NCBI RefSeq assembly: GCF_001434405.1
Contig: NZ_AZFT01000004.1
Location: forward strand, 38,067 to 102,066
From: Ligilactobacillus apodemi DSM 16634 = JCM 16172
Lineage (GTDB): Bacteria; Bacillota; Bacilli; Lactobacillales; Lactobacillaceae
Direction of reading: 5' to 3'
DNA length: 64,000 bases
The notes under the pieces were generated by a model. That model saw only the letters and a program-made list of their open reading frames with translations, was not told where the DNA came from and did no database searches. Position numbers and translations under genes: made by a program. Below are positions 7,008 through 14,175 of the stretch, one piece after another (the first letter of the stretch is position 1; every line of letters begins with the position of its first letter).

Positions 7008-7632
7008 CGGTTACATCCCCCTTTTTTTGGTCACCTTTTTTGACCACTTTTTCATACAAGTAGCGTGATAAATTACCGATCCCTTGTAAAATTACTCGTA
7101 CAAGCCAGTATGCGATCGGAAAAGCAACTAACAATAGGCCTAAAACTAACAGACCTAAGCCTAAATAAAAGAGACCAACTGCCCAACTCGTAAAGAGCAT
7201 CCCGATCCCAGTGTACAAAAGAACACCTAGTAAAACGACGCCCCCACATAAGAGTACCCCGGCAGCAAAGACCCCAGCGACCACAAGACAGATAACTGCG
7301 ATCAAAACAGCGACTAGAACGCCACCTAATCCAAGGATAAATGGTGATGCCAGTAAAGCTAATAAAATCAACCAGATCATTTTCACGTTTGAAGCTGGTT
7401 TAGCTGTCCGTTGATTTTCAACTTCTTTTTCAGTTGAACGGATCGAATAGTCAGCTAAAACTTTACGGCTCAAGCTCTTAGGTGAACCTAAGCTTTCTTC
7501 GATCTGTTGTCTTGTTTCAAGCCCCGCGTCTTCGATGTATTCTGAGTAATACATAATTGCATCGGCGCGTTCTTCTGGCGTTAGGGGTTGTAAATATTCT
7601 TCTAATTCCGTTAAATATTTTTCCCTATCCAT
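6991..7632 (-). CDS. DUF1700 (HAAS-domain) membrane protein
   Basis: 213 aa from the ATG at 7630-7632, which overlaps the padR stop by 8 bases; an upstream in-frame start exists but would run deep into padR. The N-terminal 70 residues form the helical HAAS/DUF1700 domain (YLTELEEYLQPLTPEERADAI and the GSPKSLSRKV motif); four or five TM segments follow (about 85-190). DUF1700 proteins are typically encoded right after padR and are thought to link the regulator's operon to membrane state. It ends in a charged tail that overlaps the DUF4097 start. Confidence 0.88.
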   Translation of the reverse strand: MDREKYLTELEEYLQPLTPEERADAIMYYSEYIEDAGLETRQQIEESLGSPKSLSRKVLADYSIRSTEKEVENQRTAKPASNVKMIWLILLALLASPFILGLGGVLVAVLIAVICLVVAGVFAAGVLLCGGVVLLGVLLYTGIGMLFTSWAVGLFYLGLGLLVLGLLLVAFPIAYWLVRVILQGIGNLSRYLYEKVVKKGDQKKGDVTDEEDL

Positions 7633-7978
7633 GTTGTCCCTCCTCAACTGTAACATCCTTTTTTCGTTTATCAGCTGCAGCAAAAACTGCATCTAGACTT
7701 TCTTTATAATCATTCCACATCTTCTTGATACGCTCAAGATGTTTTTCCCCGCTCTCAGTGATTTTATAGTAGCGACGATTTCTGCCGTGATATGGAGCAT
7801 CATAAGTCGTCACAAATTCCTCTTTTTGTAGTCTTCGTAAAACGGGATACATTGTCGATTCCGAAATCGAAATTGCTTGTTGCATGTCTTGCGTTAGCGC
7901 ATAACCGTAGTAATCTTGGCGCTCTAACAAGGCTAAAACCAAACCATCAAGCAGATCAGCAGTTACTTTGATTTCCAT
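7625..7978 (-). CDS. PadR family transcriptional regulator
   Basis: 117 aa. Winged helix with the PadR signature: LLDGLVLALLERQDYYGYAL near residues 8-27, then ESTMYPVLRRLQKEEFV and the RRYYKIT wing; the C-terminal helix serves dimerisation. It is first in the operon padR-DUF1700-DUF4097-pspC. A TATA-rich palindrome overlaps the -10 of its consensus promoter, so it is very likely autorepressed and relieved by an envelope or small-molecule signal. Confidence 0.93.
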   Translation of the reverse strand: MEIKVTADLLDGLVLALLERQDYYGYALTQDMQQAISISESTMYPVLRRLQKEEFVTTYDAPYHGRNRRYYKITESGEKHLERIKKMWNDYKESLDAVFAAADKRKKDVTVEEGQHG

Positions 7979-8027
7979 GCACCCTAGCCCACCTTTCTTT
8001 TTTCTCTGTTATATCTTAACTTCACTA

Positions 8028-8058
8028 ATATTATATGTCGTATAATATAGAGTGTCAA
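8028..8058 (-). promoter_or_regulatory. Consensus promoter and operator of the padR operon
   Basis: Minus strand: -35 TTGACA (8053-8058), a 17-base spacer and -10 TATAAT (8030-8035), a perfect sigma-A consensus. ATATTATA-5-TATAATAT (8028-8048) is an inverted repeat covering the -10 and spacer. A promoter this strong needs tight repression, consistent with PadR binding here. Confidence 0.85.
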
Positions 8059-8082
8059 CTAGTATTGTAAAAAAAAATAGAA

Positions 8083-8193
8083 GTGCAACCAAAAGCGTTC
8101 AGCTCCGTACGGATAACGGGAAATATCGCTTGATGCGCTTTTAGCATCGAGCGATATTTTTTGTTATCCGCTAGGAACTGCTTTTGATTGCAC
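8083..8193. repeat. 111-base imperfect palindrome
   Basis: The arms are nearly complementary over the whole length: GTGCAA-x-CAAAAGC at the left end against GCTTTTG-x-TTGCAC at the right, then GGATAAC/GTTATCC, then the core AAATATCGCT.TGATGC/GCATCGAGCGATATTT. No coding frame. It fills most of the gap between the padR promoter and the DUF3021 gene. The core has a T-run on the plus strand and could act as a terminator. Confidence 0.75.
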
Positions 8194-8222
8194 GACACCA
8201 CCCATATTCATCACGAGCGTTA

Positions 8223-8277
8223 GATAACGGGAAATATCCCTTGATGCGCTTTTTGCATCGAGGGGATCTCGCAGTTA
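8223..8277. repeat. Second, diverged copy of the palindrome core
   Basis: GATAACGGGAAATATCCCTT... repeats the core of the 8083-8193 palindrome with compensating changes: the stem TATCCCTTGATGC/GCATCGAGGGGAT keeps pairing although several bases differ from copy 1. The outer arms are not conserved, apart from a possible GATAAC/GTTAT pair. The gap 7979-8348 holds only these repeats, the padR promoter and a terminator. Confidence 0.6.
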
Positions 8278-8313
8278 TACACTGGCGAACTACTTTTTAG
8301 AGCACAACATCAC

Positions 8314-8343
8314 AAAAAAGCACCCACTATTATAGTGAGTGCC
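8314..8343 (-). terminator. Terminator of the LytTR/DUF3021 operon
   Basis: GCACCCACTA (8320-8329) pairs with TAGTGAGTGC (8333-8342); on the minus strand TTTTTTG follows. Confidence 0.85.
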
Positions 8344-8348
8344 AACAA

Positions 8349-8792
8349 CTATTTGATTTTTTGATTTATCTTGCGTACATCTAACCAAATCACTAAATAA
8401 TTTAACAAATAGATCACTACATAAGTTAAAGTGTAAATCAGAAAAAAGCCAAAACTTGCGGCAGATGTGTGTGGAAACCACCCGGCTAGATAAGCAAGGG
8501 GGAAAAACAAGACTAAAGTTACTAAATAATGAGTCGCAGTCATCTTCAATAAACTCCAAGTTTCGCGCTCAAAAACCATTGAGGTAAGCGTAAAGACGAT
8601 CCCCATTCCCCCCCATAAAATAACTGATACTAACATTGCTGACCACTCAGTTGCATATTGCGCCATAAACGCTGGGGTCGAGGGAACATAGCCACCGTTC
8701 GCCCAGAGTTTAGCAAAAACAAGTGAGATAATAACGCCCAGCGTGACTCCAATGCAAAAGCCACCAACACTTTTTTTAATGATCGTTTTCAT
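8349..8792 (-). CDS. DUF3021 family membrane protein
   Basis: 147 aa from the ATG at 8790-8792. Four TM helices (about 8-28, 48-70, 85-105, 112-135) match DUF3021 proteins, which are almost always encoded after a LytTR regulator and are thought to modulate it at the membrane. A longer in-frame start at 8852 would run through the regulator's 3' end and is explained by the regulator's frameshift, so it is not used. The ancestral stop of the LytTR gene overlaps this ATG as ATGA. Confidence 0.88.
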   Translation of the reverse strand: MKTIIKKSVGGFCIGVTLGVIISLVFAKLWANGGYVPSTPAFMAQYATEWSAMLVSVILWGGMGIVFTLTSMVFERETWSLLKMTATHYLVTLVLFFPLAYLAGWFPHTSAASFGFFLIYTLTYVVIYLLNYLVIWLDVRKINQKIK

Positions 8793-8808
8793 ATTCCTAA
8801 CCTCGCTT

Positions 8809-9219
8809 TCAAATTTTTGATACAGCGCCTTGCCACAAAGGCTCTTGTCCATTAGTCAATTTCAAAATGACCGTTGCGTTAGCTGCAACTTCGAGATGGT
8901 CTAAATAATCAAGATTAACAAACTCACTGCGGCTGATTTTTACAAAATTGCGGGGTAAAAATTCCTCTAATTCATATAATTTCTTTTTCACCTGGTAAGT
9001 TTGCTTAGCAGTCTTGGCATATACCTTACTTTGCAAGCTTTCTATTAAATAGACCTCGTTTAATTCAAGTGGTTTGATAATATTGTCAATGTATCCCCAT
9101 AATTGCGTTGTTGTTCCTAGATCTTGTACCACCCGTTGCAGTCGCTCTGTCATTTTATGAATATGAAATTCCGCCCATTCTTCAGGCAAATTAGGATCGA
9201 TCTCAAATCTTGTCTTCAT
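8809..9219 (-). CDS. LytTR family DNA-binding regulator, C-terminally frameshifted
   Basis: 136 aa. An N-terminal helical part precedes a LytTR domain (about 55-136): ELEEFLPRNFVKISRSEFVNLDYLDHLE is typical. The present frame ends NGQEPLWQGAVSKI-stop, which does not fit the family. A shift of one base near 8840 gives FVARRCIKNLKARLGI, the expected family ending, and its stop (8789-8791) overlaps the DUF3021 ATG. The gene has therefore probably lost one base and its last DNA-contacting strand and helix. A direct repeat AAGCGGT(T/C)AAA at 9258-9268 and 9285-9295 upstream is a candidate binding site. Confidence 0.8.
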   Translation of the reverse strand: MKTRFEIDPNLPEEWAEFHIHKMTERLQRVVQDLGTTTQLWGYIDNIIKPLELNEVYLIESLQSKVYAKTAKQTYQVKKKLYELEEFLPRNFVKISRSEFVNLDYLDHLEVAANATVILKLTNGQEPLWQGAVSKI

Positions 9220-9257
9220 CCATTACACCCCCTCTTCACCTATCATTTTAGCAAAGA

Positions 9258-9295
9258 AAGCGGTTAAAATTATCCACTGGGCTTAAGCGGTCAAA
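9258..9295. promoter_or_regulatory. Direct repeat upstream of the LytTR gene
   Basis: AAGCGGTTAAA (9258-9268) and AAGCGGTCAAA (9285-9295) are 27 bases apart start to start. LytTR regulators bind paired direct repeats, so this may be an autoregulatory site. No convincing -35/-10 pair was found beside it. Confidence 0.35.
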
Positions 9296-9334
9296 TTTCA
9301 CAGCTAAAAGGTCTAACTGAACTGCTTACCGCAC

Positions 9335-9360
9335 AAAAAAACGCCCCAACACTGGAGCGC
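9335..9360 (-). terminator. Terminator after the MerR-VOC-membrane protein operon
   Basis: CGCCCCA/TGGAGCG hairpin (9342-9359); on the minus strand it is followed by TTTTTTTG. Confidence 0.82.
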
Positions 9361-9365
9361 TAACG

Positions 9366-9644
9366 TTAAAATTTGATCTGAATATATAATACGACCGCAG
9401 CAAATAGCCCCGTCGCAACAAAACAAAAACCACGACCTAATAATGGAGAAAAATCCTCTTTTTGAATCATCTCGTTGATCGGCTTTTCAAAACTATAACC
9501 AACCCACCACACTAACAAAATCAAGGCAAGTTGGTTGAATAACCCGATACTATTGAAGTAACAAACGATTCCAAAAACGATGATCACTTCTAGCACCGTC
9601 ATCGGATATTGCTTTAGTTTAGCTAACATAATTTTCTCTCTCAT
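9366..9644 (-). CDS. Small membrane protein, three TM segments
   Basis: 92 aa; TM segments at about 14-32, 35-50 and 70-90. The length and the LLVWWVGYSFEKPI stretch recall YrdB/DUF2568-like proteins, but I do not recognise it securely. The ATG at 9642-9644 overlaps the VOC stop as ATGA; a second ATG five codons in (9627-9629), behind GAGAGAAA, is an alternative start. It is last in an operon merR-VOC-membrane protein. Confidence 0.7.
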   Translation of the reverse strand: MREKIMLAKLKQYPMTVLEVIIVFGIVCYFNSIGLFNQLALILLVWWVGYSFEKPINEMIQKEDFSPLLGRGFCFVATGLFAAVVLYIQIKF

Positions 9645-10024
9645 TCATGTAATTCCAAGGGTAAGCCATCTGGATCAAAGAAAAAGGCCATCTTTTTACC
9701 ATCAAAATCATCAACTCTGACATTTTCACATTTGACCCCTAGACTTTTTAAACGCGCGATCTCTTGGGCAACATCACGACATTTAAACGCCAAGTGCCGT
9801 AAGCCTCGTGCTTCACCAGTTTTTCCACTTACTCGTTTAGGGGCATTAGGTTTGATAAAAAGTTCTAATACCAACCCATCTTTGACCACATTTAATAAGA
9901 TATCATCTTTTTCGGGGCGAAGATGCTCATCTCTGATTTTAAAACCTAATTTATTTACATAAAAATCAACTGCTTGCTCACGATCACTACAAATGATCGC
10001 AATATGATGAACTAATTGTGTCAT
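9641..10024 (-). CDS. VOC superfamily (glyoxalase-fold) protein
   Basis: 127 aa from the ATG at 10022-10024, which overlaps the upstream merR stop as ATGA; a longer start would lie inside merR. Two beta-alpha-beta-beta-beta modules with the expected metal ligands: His in LVHHIAI, Glu in LVLELFI, His in LRHLAF and Glu in LPLELHE. This points to a metal-dependent lyase or dioxygenase of small electrophiles (glyoxalase I-like); the substrate cannot be told. Translational coupling to merR suggests it belongs to the stress regulated by that protein. Confidence 0.85.
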   Translation of the reverse strand: MTQLVHHIAIICSDREQAVDFYVNKLGFKIRDEHLRPEKDDILLNVVKDGLVLELFIKPNAPKRVSGKTGEARGLRHLAFKCRDVAQEIARLKSLGVKCENVRVDDFDGKKMAFFFDPDGLPLELHE

Positions 10025-10461
10025 TGTTCTTCTCCGATACATTCCAAATGTGTGCCTTGCTCATCAACGACACCGTAGACACGTTTACCGTTACAATCAC
10101 CCAGATCAACTTTACCATATAAATGTTCTAAATCGGTGATCTCAACGCCTTGCATTGCTGAACGCAAGAAACGGTGCACGATTTTCATTTCTTTTTCGCG
10201 CAGATCTGACTTTTCAACCGCCTTTGCTAACGTATAGCCTTCATCAATAAAATGTTTGATCGAGCCTACTTTATATAGCATCTCCCAACTATACTTACGC
10301 ACAGAATTTTTATCACCTGAAAGTGATCGAATGTAACCCCGCTCTTCCCAGTAGCGTAGTTGGCGTCCAGTCACTCCAGTTATCTTACACATATCGCCGA
10401 TCCCAATGCGGATGTCTTGGAAAAAGTGTGGCTTATGCATCTTTGGTCTTGTCTCACTCAT
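10021..10461 (-). CDS. MerR family regulator with GlnR/TnrA-like DNA-binding region
   Basis: 146 aa from the ATG at 10459-10461 (better spaced from GGGGG than an ATG two codons upstream at 10467). The HTH reads GIGDMCKITGVTGRQLRYWEERGYI followed by VRKYS, which is close to GlnR/TnrA proteins. Their C-terminal glutamine-synthetase-binding tail is not evident. It is divergent from the MFS exporter and first in an operon with the VOC and membrane-protein genes. Its promoter -35 forms one arm of a TGTNAN7TNACA sequence, the GlnR/TnrA box, so it probably controls both directions. Confidence 0.87.
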   Translation of the reverse strand: MSETRPKMHKPHFFQDIRIGIGDMCKITGVTGRQLRYWEERGYIRSLSGDKNSVRKYSWEMLYKVGSIKHFIDEGYTLAKAVEKSDLREKEMKIVHRFLRSAMQGVEITDLEHLYGKVDLGDCNGKRVYGVVDEQGTHLECIGEEQ

Positions 10462-10501
10462 AAACATCTAACCCCCATATTTTTATCCTAATTTGATTGT
10501 A

Positions 10502-10557
10502 GTGTTTTTTACCAGTTTGTCAACTAGCTTGACATGTATGGTAATTAGGTTTATAGT
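10502..10557. promoter_or_regulatory. Divergent promoters sharing a GlnR-type box
   Basis: Plus strand: TTGACA (10529-10534), a 17-base spacer, TATAGT (10552-10557), for the MFS gene. Minus strand: TTGACA (10518-10523), a 16-base spacer, TACAAT (10502-10507), for merR. The two -35 boxes are the arms of TGTCAACTAGCTTGACA (10518-10534), an exact match to TGTNAN7TNACA. One bound dimer would block both promoters. Confidence 0.78.
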
Positions 10558-10615
10558 TATCATCGCTACAAATGATTATTATTTAAGATAAAATTTAAAA
10601 AGGAGTGATTTTTCA

Positions 10616-12094
10616 TTGGAAACTTCCACCAAACCGACCGATACTTACGGAAATTCCTATAACCGTAATCTTTTAGTTTTAGTTTTAATGGTCGGCTCTT
10701 TTTGTACTATTTTAAACAGTACCTTGATGAACACAGCCTTTCCAGCAATTATGAAAGATTTTTCAATCTCAACTGCCTCAGTACAATGGCTAACGACCGG
10801 CTTTATGATGGTCAATGGGGTCATGATCCCAATCTCTGCTTGGTTGATCAACCGTTTCAGTTCTAAAGTCATGTACTTGTGGGCCATGTCGACGTTTCTA
10901 ATTGGGACGCTTGTGGCCTTTTTTGCTCCAAATTTTGGTTTCCTTTTAGCAGGACGTTTGATCCAAGGGCTAGGCGTGGGTGTTTCCATGCCACTTTTAC
11001 AGACAATCATGCTCTCGATTTTTCCACCAGAAAAGCGTGGGGCTGCCATGGGGACCGTGGGACTAGTCGTGGGACTTGCACCTGCGCTTGGACCAACTCT
11101 TTCCGGTTGGATCGTTGATAACTGGGATTGGCGGATGCTCTTTTTGATGATGGTACCGATCGTAGTTACCGTGATCATCTTAGCCTTTTTCTTTATGAAA
11201 AGTGTTATTCCAAATACCGACCAAAAGATCGATCTGATCTCTGTGATCACTTCGACGATCGGTTTTGGTGCATTACTTTATGGATTCTCAACTGCAGGTA
11301 ATGATGGCTGGACCGATATTTACGTGCTTTTATATCTCGCACTTGGTGTGATCTTTGTTGTTTTATTTGGATTACGTCAATTGAAAATGGACGAGCCATT
11401 TCTTGATATTCGTGTCTTTAAATACGGTGAATTTAGTTTAGCTGCCGTCTTAAGTGGGGTCGCTAACTTAGCCTTAGTTGGTTCAGAAATGGTCATCCCG
11501 CTTTACATCCAAAACATCCGCGGTGAATCAGCCTTTCATTCTGGTTTGATCTTATTGCCAGGGGCGTTAGCAATGGGTGTGATGTCACCGATCACTGGTC
11601 GTTTATTTGACCGCTATGGGGCTAAATTCATGGCGATTGCTGGGATGACAATGCTTACTTTAGGTTCGATCCCATTTCTTTTCATCACTAAAGAAACATC
11701 AATTTTGTTTGTCATTGTCTTTTATGCGATTCGGATGTTTGGGATCGCCGCCACAATGATGCCAGTCACGACTTCAGGGATGAACGTCTTACCATTTAAC
11801 AAGATCTCCCACGGGACAGCGGTAAACAACACCTTTAGACAAGTGCTCAGCTCGATTGGGACTGCGATCTTGATCTCAGTATTAAGTTCAGTTACCAAAA
11901 ATTCGATGCCATCAGCAACGATGCTCAAAGAAACTCCGCTCAAATATGCTGACCATGCTACAAATGCGGTCTTAAGCGGTTATCATGCAGCATTCTTTAT
12001 CTCTGCTCTCTTTGCTGCCTTAGCTTTGATCTTTGCTTTCTTCTTAAAGAAAGGCAACAATGCACCCAAGACTTTAGTAAAGGAGGATAAATAA
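10616..12094 (+). CDS. DHA2-type (EmrB/QacA) MFS multidrug exporter
   Basis: 492 aa with 14 predicted TM helices. TTG start at 10616 behind AGGAG (10601-10605) at 10 bases; no better ATG nearby. Family marks: LNSTLMNTAFPAI in TM1, WLTTGFMMVNGVMIP, the antiporter motif C-like GLVVGLAPALGPTLSGW in TM5, and GRLIQGLGVG. It probably exports cationic drugs in exchange for protons at the cytoplasmic membrane. It is followed with a one-base overlap by a DUF4811 gene, a pairing usual in lactobacilli, and is controlled from the shared operator with merR. Confidence 0.93.
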   Translation: METSTKPTDTYGNSYNRNLLVLVLMVGSFCTILNSTLMNTAFPAIMKDFSISTASVQWLTTGFMMVNGVMIPISAWLINRFSSKVMYLWAMSTFLIGTLVAFFAPNFGFLLAGRLIQGLGVGVSMPLLQTIMLSIFPPEKRGAAMGTVGLVVGLAPALGPTLSGWIVDNWDWRMLFLMMVPIVVTVIILAFFFMKSVIPNTDQKIDLISVITSTIGFGALLYGFSTAGNDGWTDIYVLLYLALGVIFVVLFGLRQLKMDEPFLDIRVFKYGEFSLAAVLSGVANLALVGSEMVIPLYIQNIRGESAFHSGLILLPGALAMGVMSPITGRLFDRYGAKFMAIAGMTMLTLGSIPFLFITKETSILFVIVFYAIRMFGIAATMMPVTTSGMNVLPFNKISHGTAVNNTFRQVLSSIGTAILISVLSSVTKNSMPSATMLKETPLKYADHATNAVLSGYHAAFFISALFAALALIFAFFLKKGNNAPKTLVKEDK

Positions 12095-12807
12095 TGAGTA
12101 TCATCCTCTTAATTTTGGCCACGATCTGTTTCTTTTGCTTTACCGTTTTACCAATGATCAAACACCGTGTGATCTATGCGGTGATCAGCTTACTAGTGAT
12201 GCTTACTTGTGGTAGTTTGATCATTTTAAACGATTCCTTTAACTTTGGGATGCAAGTTGAAACGACTAAAACCACTAAAAGTTTAGCCTCATCTGCATCT
12301 AAAGACCTAGATGTGTTGTTGTATCAACCACTTGGAACTAAAAATGAACGGGTCTATCTCTATAAGACCGATGCTGATGCTAAAAAACCAACGGCTACTA
12401 AGACTACCGATTCGGTCGCAAAATACACGACCAATGCTAAAAAAGCCACTTTGGTCATCACTGAAGAACGTTACGTTTATAAAAATAGCTGGACTAAAAC
12501 ATTTTTCGGGATCTTAAATAACAGTGGTCGCTTGAAAAAACGGACTTATAACTTCCAAATTCCAAATGGTTGGTATGTTTTAAGTACTAGCCAAGCTAAA
12601 GCATTGCAAAAACTTATTAAGCAACATAAAACGCAAATGCAACAAGACATTGCCCAAGTCATTCAAGCTGAATTAGCGACAGAATTGCAAAAAAATCCGA
12701 CAATGTCTAGTTCTGAACGGGAAAGCTTAGTGAAGAAATTACAACAAAAAGCAACCAAAGAAACGCTTGATAAGTTAGTCGCAAAAGTTAAAGCTTCAAA
12801 ATCTTAA
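12094..12807 (+). CDS. DUF4811 membrane-anchored protein
   Basis: 237 aa. Two TM helices at the N-terminus (about 2-18 and 24-46) and an extracellular soluble part rich in Lys and Thr, with a long helical C-terminal tail (about 165-235). DUF4811 proteins are found after DHA2 exporters in lactobacilli and are of unknown function, perhaps an accessory subunit. The ATG overlaps the exporter stop by one base (TAATG), so the two are coupled. Confidence 0.88.
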   Translation: MSIILLILATICFFCFTVLPMIKHRVIYAVISLLVMLTCGSLIILNDSFNFGMQVETTKTTKSLASSASKDLDVLLYQPLGTKNERVYLYKTDADAKKPTATKTTDSVAKYTTNAKKATLVITEERYVYKNSWTKTFFGILNNSGRLKKRTYNFQIPNGWYVLSTSQAKALQKLIKQHKTQMQQDIAQVIQAELATELQKNPTMSSSERESLVKKLQQKATKETLDKLVAKVKASKS

Positions 12808-12865
12808 CTGAATTTTAAGTCATCCTTACAGACAAATTTAATTAATCGGTCTATAGTATAAGACA

Positions 12866-12884
12866 GTATTAAAAGTTAATACTC
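12866..12884. other. Short hairpin upstream of a small ORF
   Basis: AGTATT/AATACT inverted repeat in the leader of the 81-aa gene, downstream of a -10-like TATAGT. It could be an operator or mRNA structure. Confidence 0.3.
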
Positions 12885-12915
12885 CTCCGTTCTTTAGAGA
12901 AAGGAACTATGTACT

Positions 12916-13161
12916 ATGAATAAAGATGATATTGTTTCAGCCCAGGTGATCGACGTTAAAGCGCAAAAAATCACCGTTAAAACTGAAGAAAATGAAGTTA
13001 TCGAAGTGTCGCGTCCAAAAAGCACGATGCGTGACACCTTGTTTTTAAAAACAATGACAGATATTTTAAAGAGTGGGCTGTGGATCCCAGTAAATAAAAA
13101 ACTCAAACAACTTTTACGGTATGATTGGTTTGAAACACCGATCGAAAAATACTCGTTTTAG
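12916..13161 (+). CDS. Small hypothetical protein (81 aa)
   Basis: 81 aa, soluble, no TM. SD AGAAAGGAA precedes the ATG. The N-terminal half is a beta-rich stretch (VSAQVIDVKAQKITVKTEE), perhaps an S1/OB-like or Sm-like barrel; the C-terminal half is basic and ends WFETPIEKYSF. I do not recognise a family. It has its own promoter region and a strong terminator, so it is an independent unit. Confidence 0.65.
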   Translation: MNKDDIVSAQVIDVKAQKITVKTEENEVIEVSRPKSTMRDTLFLKTMTDILKSGLWIPVNKKLKQLLRYDWFETPIEKYSF

Positions 13162-13168
13162 TGCTTAA

Positions 13169-13213
13169 AAAAGCGATACTAGTTCAATTATGGGCTAGTA
13201 TCGCTTTTATTTT
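13169..13213. terminator. Bidirectional terminator
   Basis: AAAGCGATACTAG pairs perfectly with CTAGTATCGCTTT, with T-runs on both strands. It serves the 81-aa gene (plus) and the immunity gene (minus). Confidence 0.92.
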
Positions 13214-13223
13214 TTTGATAAAT

Positions 13224-13553
13224 TTAGCCAAACCAAATATTTGCATATGCGATCCCGTCAACCCCTTTTTGAAAAGCTTGGCGCGTAAAAGTCGTTAATT
13301 CAGTGACGATTGCTTCTTGGCTACGAGTAAAGTGCGTTTTTTTAGCTAATGATAACCTTGAAAAATCTTTTTTCATTTGTGCGATCGCATCAGGCACCTG
13401 CTTATATTTTTCAGAAGTTTTAGTGGGAACGTTTATCTTATTGTAAGCGACTTGAACTGCCTTTTTAGCTTCTTGACTATCAAGTTCATCAGATAGTTTG
13501 GACAAAAACTCATTTATCTGTTGGATATTTTGAAGTTGGATTGCTTCTTTCAT
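13224..13553 (-). CDS. Bacteriocin immunity protein (enterocin A immunity type)
   Basis: 109 aa from ATG 13551-13553 (a longer start at 13574 lies too close to the SD-like GGAGGAAA). It is predicted to be an all-helical bundle. The C-terminal region HFTRSQEAIVTELTTFTR...GVDGIAYAN follows the pattern of EntA-type immunity proteins (FT-x-x-QE, then leucine-rich helix, then GI-x-G-x-Y). Such proteins protect a cell from class IIa bacteriocins by acting on the mannose PTS receptor. No bacteriocin precursor or exporter is near, so it is an orphan immunity gene, probably giving protection from foreign bacteriocins. Confidence 0.72.
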   Translation of the reverse strand: MKEAIQLQNIQQINEFLSKLSDELDSQEAKKAVQVAYNKINVPTKTSEKYKQVPDAIAQMKKDFSRLSLAKKTHFTRSQEAIVTELTTFTRQAFQKGVDGIAYANIWFG

Positions 13554-13643
13554 GCTCGTTTCCTCCATTCCCACTCGTTAAATCGCTTACATTATACATT
13601 TTTTTAACTTTCTTGGCTAATTTAACTTTTTTGATTTTGGCAC

Positions 13644-13679
13644 AAAAAAATACCCGTTAAGTGTAACACTTCGCGGGTA
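13644..13679 (-). terminator. Terminator of the MarR/OhrR-like gene
   Basis: TACCCG...CGGGTA with inner AAGTG/CACTT (13651-13679); on the minus strand seven T follow. Confidence 0.88.
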
Positions 13680-13688
13680 AAGTAACAG

Positions 13689-14159
13689 CTAGAATTTAGG
13701 CGAGTCCACCAATAACTCGTTATTTTCCTCTAACTTTTGTGCAATGCTTTGGATAAAGCGCACAGCTTGTTGATAATCTTCCGTTGACATATTCATGTTT
13801 CTAAAGCAACTTGTCACTTGGCTTTTGATCTCGTCTTCCAACTCGAGAGCTTTATCCGTCAAAGTGATGTAAACTTTACGTCCATCTGCTTTAGTTTTTG
13901 TTCTGGTCACCCAGCCATCTTTTTCCATTCGTTTTAATAATGGCGTTAAAGTCCCTGTATCCAATTTCAAACGTTCACCTAAGTCACGAATGATCATCGC
14001 ATCTTTTGTCTCCCATAAGACCAAAAGTGTGATGTATTGGGCATAAGTCAATTTATACTTTTTCAAAGCATCAGTATAAAAACGGTTATAAAAGCGTTGT
14101 GCGGTGTAGATCGAAAAACATAATTCGTCTTCTAAATGCTTGGGTGTGTGCTCTAGCAT
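13689..14159 (-). CDS. OhrR/MgrA-like MarR regulator with a redox cysteine
   Basis: 156 aa from ATG 14157-14159, nine bases after GAGAGG; a TTG two codons upstream is less well spaced. The N-terminus has LEDELCFSIYTAQRF, matching the LCF-x-x-Y motif of OhrR that holds the peroxide-sensing Cys, and the LTYAQYITLL helix follows as in OhrR. Winged helix at about 45-110. No second Cys is near the C-terminus of the MarR fold except one at about 120, so it resembles the one-Cys OhrR class. No ohr gene is adjacent. It likely represses a peroxide or hypochlorite defence gene elsewhere; that is inferred. Confidence 0.85.
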   Translation of the reverse strand: MLEHTPKHLEDELCFSIYTAQRFYNRFYTDALKKYKLTYAQYITLLVLWETKDAMIIRDLGERLKLDTGTLTPLLKRMEKDGWVTRTKTKADGRKVYITLTDKALELEDEIKSQVTSCFRNMNMSTEDYQQAVRFIQSIAQKLEENNELLVDSPKF

Positions 14160-14175
14160 AGTCAAAATCCTCTCT

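Noticed and set aside
8290..8559. Open frame of 89 codons overlapping the DUF3021 gene
   Set aside because: It is in another frame of a clear membrane-protein gene and crosses its terminator.
10657..11250. Long minus-strand open frame inside the MFS exporter gene
   Set aside because: Antisense to a well-supported gene; codon pattern of a shadow frame and no SD.
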